The notes beneath the pieces are model-generated. The model was given only the letters and a program-made list of their open reading frames with translations. It was not told the origin of the DNA and ran no database searches. Of a DNA stretch of 64,000 bases, positions 32,722 to 40,087 are shown in pieces; the first letter of the stretch is position 1; the number at the start of each line of letters is the position of its first letter. This stretch comes from Candidatus Borkfalkia faecipullorum. GTDB taxonomy: Bacteria > Bacillota > Clostridia > Christensenellales > Borkfalkiaceae. The stretch is from positions 1 to 64,000 of the forward strand of contig DXFX01000009.1 of assembly GCA_019114245.1 (NCBI GenBank), in the 5' to 3' direction. Position numbers and translations under genes: made by a program.

Positions 32722-33426
32722 ATGGAAAATCTCGAAAGGAAAAAAAGGTGCATTGACATTGTGTTCTGTATCGACGGAACGGGGAGCATGAGCGACTGCA
32801 TCGAAAACGTGAAAAAGCACGCGCGCAACTTTTATTCGATGCTCGTTGAAAAGATGACGAGGCTGGGCAGCGACATCGACGAGACGCGCGTGCAGGTCAT
32901 CGTGTTCCGCGATTACGGGTACGACGGCGCAAACGCCATGCAGATCAGCCCCTTCTTCCTGCTGGACCAGGACGCCGCCGATTACGAGGAATTCCTCGCA
33001 AACGTCAGGGCGCAGGGCGGCGGAGACGGGCCTGAAAACGGATTGGAAGCGCTGTATTACGCCATGCAGAGCGCATTCGAGAGCGGCGACGACGACCGCC
33101 AGGTCATCGTTCTGTTCACGGACGCGGACGCGCTCGAGCTGGGTGCGCGCGCGGACAAGGAAAACTATCCCAAGGACATGGTGGACGAGGCGGGACTGGA
33201 CAAAATGTGGATCGGCAAAGATCAGACGCACGTCGGCTACCTCAATCAGCTGACCAAGCGCCTGGTCATCTTCGCCCCCGCGGGCACCAAGTACGAAGCG
33301 CTCGCCAAGCGCTGGAACCTCACCTGGTACAAGGCGGTTGCGGACGACAACGGACTTTCCGAGATCTCCTTTGAGGACATCATCGACCTCATCGGCAAAT
33401 CCGCGACGGCAAAGGCGAGGAGATAA
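32722..33426 (+). CDS. TerY-like von Willebrand factor A domain protein
   Basis: 234 residues from ATG 32722, AAGGAGAGG upstream. A complete MIDAS is visible: D18-G-T-G-S22-M-S (CIDGTGSMSDC), a Thr/Arg region near the second loop, and FTDADALELG as the third element. The single-domain size and neighbours (kinase then PP2C) fit TerY in the TerY-P triad, proposed to link phosphorylation signalling to metal or stress responses. Probably a scaffold recognising phosphorylated or metal-bound partner. Confidence 0.8.
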   Translation: MENLERKKRCIDIVFCIDGTGSMSDCIENVKKHARNFYSMLVEKMTRLGSDIDETRVQVIVFRDYGYDGANAMQISPFFLLDQDAADYEEFLANVRAQGGGDGPENGLEALYYAMQSAFESGDDDRQVIVLFTDADALELGARADKENYPKDMVDEAGLDKMWIGKDQTHVGYLNQLTKRLVIFAPAGTKYEALAKRWNLTWYKAVADDNGLSEISFEDIIDLIGKSATAKARR

Positions 33427-33498
33427 AACAGGACAGGCGGAGCCATTGCCGTGCGGGCAGTGGCTCTTTGCCGCGGGAAAGGACAAAGGAGGAAAATT

Positions 33499-35076
33499 AT
33501 GATCTTTCACGGTTATGAGGTGGATCCCGAATACATTCTGGCGGGGTCGGACCTTCCCGACTGGCATTCGGCGGGGCTGGGCGAGTTCATCGTCGGGCGC
33601 AAGGACGGCAAGCGCTGGTTTATCAAGCGCAACAACGAGTACCGTTTCCCCACCGCCAAAGAACAGCCGGACAAGGAACTGCGCGATTTCTACCTGATCC
33701 CCGCCAAACAGTACCAGGCAGATCGGGAACTTCTGCGCAAACTGATGGTCGAAAAGGGCAAACTGACGGCGGAAAAGGACCACATCGTCCCGGAAGTGGA
33801 GCATTTCATTTCGGAGGGCAGGATCGTCCTGGTCAGCCGCTTTGTGGAAAACATCGCGCGGGATGCGGATTTCGTGGGCATGGACGCGGCGCATTTCATT
33901 CCCTTCTGCGCGGACGTCGCCCGGCTGATCGCCAGACTGCACGAATGCGGCATCATCCACTGCGACCTCAAAGTGGGGCAGCCGGACGACGTGATGAGCG
34001 GCAACGTCGTGGCGGCCGTCGAGGGCGGGAAACTCATCCCGTACCTCATCGACTTCGACCTCTCTTTTCCCGCGCCTCCCGCAAAAAATCCCGAAAGCAT
34101 CCCGCATTCGGACAATTACGAAAGCCCCGAGATCATTCCCTACATCGACGGCGACGAGGAAAAATGCACCGAGATCACGATGGCGACGGACGTCTTCACG
34201 CTGGGAATCGTCTTTCACAAGCTGTGGACGGGCTCTTTCCCCGCAGTGGAGGTGGAGCGCGCTTCGGCGGGCCGCTGCGTAGCCAACGACAAGGCGGTCA
34301 CCATTCATAAGAAGTTCGACGTGCGCATCGGGGAAAAATGCGGCGCCACCTTCATGTCGCTCATCAACTGGATGCTCGCCAAGGATCCCGCCGCGCGCCC
34401 CACGGCAAAACAGGTGAGAGAGGTGCTCACCGATCAGCTCGCGGTGCCGGACAAGTACCATAAAGGTTCGGACGTCAAGCAATTTACCGAACTTTGGGAC
34501 GCGCACAAGCTGGCCGCGGAAAGGCTCCCGTCCGATCAGATGCAGGCGAAGGGCGTCGCTTCCTTCAAGCGAATCAACGACGGCGGCCGCCTGAAATATC
34601 TCGTTTCCACGGCGGACGGAAAGGAGGCGAGCCTCTCTCTCGAAGAGATCATCGCGGCGGGTTACGCCGCACGCAAGCCCGCCAACGTGTCCGAGCCGTG
34701 GGAGGAACACAACATCGTCATGGCCTCCCCCGAGGACATCGCCGCCAAGGGCTATGTGGAGGTGACCGCGGCAACGGCGGGCGGACACCGCTACCGCATC
34801 GTCACCGCGACGGGCGTGGTGTTCACGCACGGCTACGAGTGGCTGATCTCCGAAGGTCTTGCCGTCCGCAAGGCGGTGGAAGCCATCGAAGGGGACGAGC
34901 CGTGGCCGGGCGACGGCAAGTACGCCAGCCCCGAATTCCTCGCGGAACGCGGCGTGAAAAAGATCCTGCGCGTCAAGTACGGCCCTGAAAACAGGTACCG
35001 CGTGGAGTTCAAGGACAGGGAACCGCTCGACTACGTCAACGCGGGGACCATGAGAAAACTGAGGTATCTCGTATGA
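33499..35076 (+). CDS. Serine/threonine protein kinase (TerY-P type), divergent active site
   Basis: 525 residues from ATG 33499 with AAAGGAGG upstream. The kinase fold spans about 15-315: RWFIKRNN gives the ATP-binding Lys, H154-C-D156-L-K158 is the catalytic loop (HCD in place of HRD), and D185-F-D187 replaces DFG; NYESPEIIPY and the DVFTLGIV helix follow. Mg-binding Asp and catalytic Asp are kept, so activity is plausible. The C-terminal 200 or so residues contain a triplicated alpha/beta repeat (FKRINDGGRLKYLVSTADGK; ...AGGHRYRIVTATG; ...GPENRYRVEFKD), perhaps peptide-binding. The stop overlaps the PP2C start by four bases. Confidence 0.85.
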   Translation: MIFHGYEVDPEYILAGSDLPDWHSAGLGEFIVGRKDGKRWFIKRNNEYRFPTAKEQPDKELRDFYLIPAKQYQADRELLRKLMVEKGKLTAEKDHIVPEVEHFISEGRIVLVSRFVENIARDADFVGMDAAHFIPFCADVARLIARLHECGIIHCDLKVGQPDDVMSGNVVAAVEGGKLIPYLIDFDLSFPAPPAKNPESIPHSDNYESPEIIPYIDGDEEKCTEITMATDVFTLGIVFHKLWTGSFPAVEVERASAGRCVANDKAVTIHKKFDVRIGEKCGATFMSLINWMLAKDPAARPTAKQVREVLTDQLAVPDKYHKGSDVKQFTELWDAHKLAAERLPSDQMQAKGVASFKRINDGGRLKYLVSTADGKEASLSLEEIIAAGYAARKPANVSEPWEEHNIVMASPEDIAAKGYVEVTAATAGGHRYRIVTATGVVFTHGYEWLISEGLAVRKAVEAIEGDEPWPGDGKYASPEFLAERGVKKILRVKYGPENRYRVEFKDREPLDYVNAGTMRKLRYLV

Positions 35077-37223
35077 AAGATCTTTCCTTTGTTTTTCACG
35101 TAAGCACTCCCAACAACGAGGACGTGGAGCCTCTGTTGTACAAAAACTGGCTCGCCGCCGCCGACGGAATGGGCGGTTCGGGCTGTATGCGGCACAGGGT
35201 GGAGGAAAAGTACCGCGCGTCGCTTCAGGCGGTGCTCGGCTGCGTCCTGCCCGAGTACGAAAAGAGCGCTTCCCATCCCGATCTCGCCCCGCTCCTGCCC
35301 TATGCGGAAGGGGAAAATTGCTATTTTGCGCGCATCTTTGCGCCCCTTATCAAAGACGAAGTCAACACGTCCGCTCGCTGGGCGTCCCGCATCGTCATGG
35401 CGCGCTTTCTGTACTTTCTCGTCGCGGCGGAAGGGGCGGGGAAATGCGACCCTGACGATGCGCAGTTTGTTGAGAAAACGGAAAAATTCATCAGCCGCGG
35501 GCTGGAGCGGGCAAAATCCGTGCTGCACCTTTCGGTGGACAATCCGAGCATGACATTGCTCCCCACCACCTTTGCCGCCCTCCGCTATCTGCCCGTATCC
35601 GAAGAGGAATGCGCCGTCCACGCCCTCTGGGCAGGGGATTCGCGCTGTTACGTGCTGGACGCGCAGGGCCTGCGCAAACTTTCCGCGGACGACGAGGACG
35701 AGAGCAAACTGCTCACAAACAGTTTCAACGCGGAGGGCCACGCCCGACTGAATTGCCGCGCCTACCGCCTGAAAATGCCCTTTGTTCTGCTCTGCGCGAG
35801 CGACGGGTTTTTCGACGCGTACGACAAGACGGGCCTGCCCGTCGAGGCAAAGCTTTTAGGCGACATTCTCGGCGCGTCCTCGGCGCAGCAGCTGAAAGAA
35901 GTGCTCGTTGCCCGCTACAACAACAATCTTTCGGACGATACGAGCGTGGCGTTTGTTCCCGTCGGGTTTGATTCCTACGAGGAGATCCGCAGCCTGCTCT
36001 CCGCCCGCCGCAAACAGATGGACGAACTGTACGCCCTGCACAGGGAATGCGCGCCCGTCCTCGCCCTCATCGACAAGCCCGAATTCCGCGTGACGGCAAC
36101 CATCTGCGACCGCTTTCAGATGAAATTTGCGGACATCATCCGCGCGCTGACGCAGGCGTATTATCAGGGCAAAAAGGAATCGCTCCTCACTTCGTGGTGG
36201 CGGGAAGTCATCGCGCAGAGCGAAACCGAGTGCAGGCAGGAATATTCCGAGCGCGCGCGGGAACGCAGGGAACAGCTGAAAAAAGAGGCGGCGGAAGAGA
36301 TCGAAAAGCGCGGCTATGCCGCCTGTTTCCGCAGGAAAATATTGCCCGGCGGCTGGATCACCGACCACGTCGAGGCGCTGCGCACCGCAACCGAAGCGCT
36401 GGCAAAGGCGGAAGCAAAACTCGCCTCTTTCTCCTCCTGCAGGGAAAAACTTCTCGTGGAGCGGGAGGAACTGCGCCGCAATCTCCGCGCGGAACAGCGC
36501 GAACTTCTGTCCGAATTTCTCCCCCTGGTCGACGCCCCCGAAGGCGCCGCGGAAGACGTGCTGTCCGACAGCAAGCTCCGCTGCTCCCTCACATTCTGGC
36601 TGAACAATCTTTCCCGCCTCGAACTGTATCTTTTCGATCGGAAACTCAAACTCGGCGACGCGGAGCGCAACGGGAAGTACAGAAAGATGTTCCGCAAGGC
36701 GGAAGAATACTACGAGCATTGCAAAAGAGCGGAGGCGGACGAGATCAGGGCAAAATCGGAGTGTGCCCTCTGCGAAAAGGAGTACAGGGCCGCCCTGAAA
36801 AAGGTGAAAGATCACATTTCCACCATCTTGCAGGAGCGCCGCAACCTCCTGTCGGCGGAGTTTATCGCCGATCTGGACATGGACGCGATCATGTTCGGAC
36901 AGATCGCGCGGGAGGAACTGTGCGAGCGCGTTTCGCAAAAACTCGTGCAGGAGTACGCAAAGGATCCGCGCATGATCGCGGACACGCTGGACGCGTACAA
37001 GACCTCGGCCGAATCCTGCATCGATTATCTCTTCCCCGCGTCCAGGCTGGCCGATTTCCGCAAATACTATCTGTACAGGGGGGAAGCGGGTTCGGAAAAA
37101 TACGCTTCCTACCGCGCCCGCCTCGCCGCCTATGAGGAGGAGACGGACGCCCTCCTGCGCGCACCCGCCGCTCCCGAACAGGGGGAAGGCGATCGGAAAC
37201 AAAACGGAGAATCAATATGCTGA
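35073..37223 (+). CDS. PP2C-family phosphatase with long coiled-coil extension
   Basis: 716 residues, translationally coupled to the kinase (ATGA). The PP2C metal-binding Asp motifs are present: AAD31-GMGGSG, LWAGDSRCY near 188, LCASDGFFDAY near 247 and SDDTSVAF near 289, so it should be an active Mn/Mg-dependent phosphatase. From about 300 a Glu/Lys/Arg-rich helical region of over 400 residues follows, probably coiled coil, far beyond the usual PP2C size. It would reverse the kinase and may tether the complex. Confidence 0.85.
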   Translation: MKDLSFVFHVSTPNNEDVEPLLYKNWLAAADGMGGSGCMRHRVEEKYRASLQAVLGCVLPEYEKSASHPDLAPLLPYAEGENCYFARIFAPLIKDEVNTSARWASRIVMARFLYFLVAAEGAGKCDPDDAQFVEKTEKFISRGLERAKSVLHLSVDNPSMTLLPTTFAALRYLPVSEEECAVHALWAGDSRCYVLDAQGLRKLSADDEDESKLLTNSFNAEGHARLNCRAYRLKMPFVLLCASDGFFDAYDKTGLPVEAKLLGDILGASSAQQLKEVLVARYNNNLSDDTSVAFVPVGFDSYEEIRSLLSARRKQMDELYALHRECAPVLALIDKPEFRVTATICDRFQMKFADIIRALTQAYYQGKKESLLTSWWREVIAQSETECRQEYSERARERREQLKKEAAEEIEKRGYAACFRRKILPGGWITDHVEALRTATEALAKAEAKLASFSSCREKLLVEREELRRNLRAEQRELLSEFLPLVDAPEGAAEDVLSDSKLRCSLTFWLNNLSRLELYLFDRKLKLGDAERNGKYRKMFRKAEEYYEHCKRAEADEIRAKSECALCEKEYRAALKKVKDHISTILQERRNLLSAEFIADLDMDAIMFGQIAREELCERVSQKLVQEYAKDPRMIADTLDAYKTSAESCIDYLFPASRLADFRKYYLYRGEAGSEKYASYRARLAAYEEETDALLRAPAAPEQGEGDRKQNGESIC

Positions 37224-38116
37224 ACGATTATGTCTGCCCCGATTGCGGGCTTGTCATCCGCGACGGCTCTACTTCCTGCATTCGCTGCGGCTGTCCCATG
37301 CCGCAGGTGAAGGCGGGAAAAAAGACGCCCGTCAAACTTCCCTATACCGAATGGGCGGGTCACAACGACGTCAGATCCGCCCCCAAGGATAAATACGGCA
37401 ACCCCAACGGCACCAATTACGACCTCCTGCGCGACGGCAGCATGAAGGGGTACAAGATCTTGCTCATCAATCTCTGTCCCGACTGGGATACCTGCGGCAA
37501 GCGCGCCAATTACGAAAATCCCATCCGCGCTCTCACCAACAAGGGATTTGAGGTGATTTATACCACCTCTTTCCCGCCCGATCTGGCAAGCGCCACGCAG
37601 GACGTGTGCCAGCTTTGGCTGATCAGCGGCAACAGGCAGAGCATCACCCCCGATCAGGTGGATCAGGTCATCCGCTTTTACAATTCGGGCAAGGGCCTGT
37701 ACCTGTGGGCGGACAACGATCCCTTCTTTGCCGACGTCAATCCCGTCATCCGCAAGCTGTTTTCCACTTCCATGTCGGGCAATTACAAAGGGGACCGCGT
37801 TCTGGGCGTGCAGAAAAACGCCTACGACGTGGGCATCGTGGCGGGGCATCTCATCTCCACGGGCATCGCAAACTTTTACGAGGGGATCACCATTTCCAAC
37901 GTCGCCATGACGCAGAAACTGAAACCGTTGATGTATTCTTCGGACGGAAAGGTGGTCGCGGCCTATTCGGATGCCGACAAAAAGCGCGTCCTCATCGACG
38001 GCGGATTTACCCGCCTCTGCAACAAATGGGACAGCGCGGGTACGGACAGATACGTCGTCAACGCCGCGGGCTGGCTGGGCAATTTCGAGCGCTTCGGCTG
38101 GCGCATTCCCAAATAA
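37217..38116 (+). CDS. Zn-ribbon protein with class-I GATase/ThuA-like domain
   Basis: 299 residues, overlapping the phosphatase by seven bases. The N-terminus is a zinc ribbon (CPDCGLVI...CIRCGCPMP) like those attached to TerY-P components. A flavodoxin-like Rossmann domain follows (YKILLINLCPDW, QLWLISGNRQ, GKGLYLWADNDPF), resembling the glutamine amidotransferase-like/DUF4350 sensor fold, but the nucleophilic Cys elbow is not evident (GNRQSIT at that place). Likely binding rather than catalysis. It is the last gene of the triad operon, ahead of two terminators. Confidence 0.7.
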   Translation: MLNDYVCPDCGLVIRDGSTSCIRCGCPMPQVKAGKKTPVKLPYTEWAGHNDVRSAPKDKYGNPNGTNYDLLRDGSMKGYKILLINLCPDWDTCGKRANYENPIRALTNKGFEVIYTTSFPPDLASATQDVCQLWLISGNRQSITPDQVDQVIRFYNSGKGLYLWADNDPFFADVNPVIRKLFSTSMSGNYKGDRVLGVQKNAYDVGIVAGHLISTGIANFYEGITISNVAMTQKLKPLMYSSDGKVVAAYSDADKKRVLIDGGFTRLCNKWDSAGTDRYVVNAAGWLGNFERFGWRIPK

Positions 38117-38127
38117 CTGAAAAAAAA

Positions 38128-38193
38128 TGCCGCCCTTCGGGGCGGCGCGTTTTCGGGCGCGTTCCAAGAGGAGGGGAACGCGCCTTCTTTTTT
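38128..38193 (+). terminator. Tandem terminators of the TerY-P-like operon
   Basis: A GCCGCCC-TTC-GGGGCGGC hairpin with TTTT is followed by a second one, GGCGCGTTCC/GGAACGCGCC, ending in CTTCTTTTTT. Confidence 0.8.
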
Positions 38194-38282
38194 AAGGAAA
38201 GCACGGCTTTTTGCCGCTGCCGAGCAAAAAAGCAGGGGAAAAGTGAAAAAATTTTTTTCTTTGTGAAAAGTTTGCGAAATCT

Positions 38283-38311
38283 TTGCGTTTTTTGTCGGAA
38301 AATGGTATAAT
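38283..38311 (+). promoter_or_regulatory. Sigma-A promoter of the permease
   Basis: TTGCGT and TATAAT with a 17-nt spacer, about 58 nt before ATG 38370. I saw no recognisable purine riboswitch or PyrR anti-anti-terminator in the leader. Confidence 0.55.
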
Positions 38312-38369
38312 GACAAAGATAGCTTTTCAGGCGTTCTGGAAAGAAAAAAATTTAAGAGGGGTTTTACCT

Positions 38370-39830
38370 ATGAAACTGGTTTACGGCGTAAAAGACAGAC
38401 CCAAGCCTTTGCAGCTGGTTCTGTTTGCTCTGCAGCAGCTGCTCGCCATCCTCGCGGCGACCATCGCGGTGCCTATGATTATTAACCAAAATTATCCAGA
38501 TGTAAATATGTCTGTTGGTGCCGCTCTGTTCGGCGCGGGTATCGGAACACTCGTTTATCTGCTGTTCACAAAGTTCAAAAGCCCTGTGTTTCTGGGCAGT
38601 TCGTTTGCGTTTATCGGTTCTATGTCCGCAGCCTTCGCGGGCGGCGTATCCGCTTCGCTCGGCTATCTCGGGCTGATCATCGGCGCCTGCTTCGCGGGTC
38701 TCGTGTACGTCGTCATCGCCATCATCATCAAGCTGGTCGGCGTCAAATGGATCGATAAAGTGATGCCCGCCGTGGTCATCGGGCCTACGGTCGCCATCAT
38801 CGGTCTCTCTCTTTCTGGCAACGCCATCGGCGATGCGGTCAGCGCCGTTTACGACAGCGCCGCAAGCGCCTACATCATGGATACCCATTCCATTCTCTGC
38901 CTCATCTGCGCGCTGGTCACCTTCGGCGTCACCATCACCTGCTCTGTGTACGGCAAAAAATTCCTGCGCATGATCCCGTTCATCATCGGTATCCTCTCCG
39001 GTTATCTGCTGGCGGCGATCCTCACGGTCATCGGCATCGCGGGCAACGTGGAAGCGCTGAAAATCATCGATTTCTCGCTGTTCAATTCCATGGAATGGTA
39101 CCCCAACTTCACCTTCCTGCAGATCTTTAAAGGCAGCCTTACCCCTGCGGAAGGCAGCAGCATCGGCGCTTACATCGGCACCATCGCCGTGGCGTACATC
39201 CCCGTCGCGTTCGTCGTGTTTGCCGAGCACCTCGCCGATCACAAAAACATCTCTTCCATCATCGAAAGCGACCTGCTCGTCGATCCCGGTCTTTCCAGAA
39301 CGCTCCTCGGCGACGGCGTAGGTTCCATCGCGGGCGCCTTCTTCGGCGGCTGCCCCAACACGACGTACGGCGAATCCGTCGGCTGCGTCGCCATTTCCGG
39401 CAACGCTTCCGTCGCAACCACCTTCGTCACGGCAATCTTTGCCATTCTCTGCTCCTTTATCGGCGTGTTCACCACCTTCCTCGATACCATTCCTTCCTGC
39501 GTCATGGGCGGCGTGTGTATCGCTCTGTACGGCTTTATCGCCGTCAGCGGTCTGAAAATGCTGCAAAAAGTCGACCTCAACGAAAACGGCAACCTGTTCA
39601 CCGCATCCGTCGTGCTCATCGCGGGCGTGGGCGGCATGGCGCTCAAGTTCGGCGCGGTCACCGTTACGGCCATCGCGTGCGCGCTCATCCTCGGCATTCT
39701 CACCAACCTCGTGGTCAACGTCGGCAGAAAGAAAAAGGAAGATCGGCAGGCAGAACCCGCTGCGGATGCCGCTCCCGCCGCGGAAGCTTCCCCCGCACAG
39801 GCAAAACAGTCTGAAACAAAAGAGGAATAA
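38370..39830 (+). CDS. Uracil/xanthine permease (NCS2 family)
   Basis: 486 residues from ATG 38370, AAGAGGGG upstream. About 12-14 membrane helices; N-terminal RPKPLQLVLFALQQLLAI and helix 3 SPVFLGSSFAF are typical of UraA-like transporters, and the GGCPNTTYGESVG substrate-helix motif with its Glu is intact, so it should import uracil (or xanthine) with protons. The C-terminus ends in an Ala/Glu-rich tail. A stand-alone gene between its own promoter and terminator. Confidence 0.9.
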   Translation: MKLVYGVKDRPKPLQLVLFALQQLLAILAATIAVPMIINQNYPDVNMSVGAALFGAGIGTLVYLLFTKFKSPVFLGSSFAFIGSMSAAFAGGVSASLGYLGLIIGACFAGLVYVVIAIIIKLVGVKWIDKVMPAVVIGPTVAIIGLSLSGNAIGDAVSAVYDSAASAYIMDTHSILCLICALVTFGVTITCSVYGKKFLRMIPFIIGILSGYLLAAILTVIGIAGNVEALKIIDFSLFNSMEWYPNFTFLQIFKGSLTPAEGSSIGAYIGTIAVAYIPVAFVVFAEHLADHKNISSIIESDLLVDPGLSRTLLGDGVGSIAGAFFGGCPNTTYGESVGCVAISGNASVATTFVTAIFAILCSFIGVFTTFLDTIPSCVMGGVCIALYGFIAVSGLKMLQKVDLNENGNLFTASVVLIAGVGGMALKFGAVTVTAIACALILGILTNLVVNVGRKKKEDRQAEPAADAAPAAEASPAQAKQSETKEE

Positions 39831-39893
39831 CACCGTAATTTTCCGCCCCTGCAAAGCAGGGCGGAAGACGATCACTGCATAGCATAAAAGAAG

Positions 39894-39933
39894 GCGTCCC
39901 CGAAAGCCGCAGGCTTTCGGGGACGCTTTTTTG
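39894..39933 (+). terminator. Strong Rho-independent terminator
   Basis: A 15-bp stem GCGTCCCCGAAAGCC with a GCA loop is followed by six T or more. A weaker CCGCCCTGC-type hairpin lies 30 nt upstream. Confidence 0.9.
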
Positions 39934-40029
39934 TTGCAATTTTTGGGGTACGTATCGCCGAAAAACGATTTAAACGGGGCTTGCGCTTATTTGACGGGGA
40001 ACCCGAAAAGCGCTTTTTTTTCTTTTGGG

Positions 40030-40063
40030 AAAAGAAAGAGCCCTGCATTTTTAACAGGACTCT
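40030..40063 (-). terminator. Terminator of the minus-strand operon
   Basis: Read on the minus strand, AGAGTCCTG pairs with CAGGGCTCT (one wobble) and is followed by TTCTTTT, 25 nt after the pentapeptide-repeat gene's stop. Confidence 0.65.
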
Positions 40064-40087
40064 TGCGAAGGATATGAGATCTTGCGA

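Noticed and set aside
38364-39875. Antisense frame of 503 codons opposite the NCS2 permease
   Set aside because: A GC-rich mirror of the permease, dominated by Asp/Gly/Arg, without start signals.
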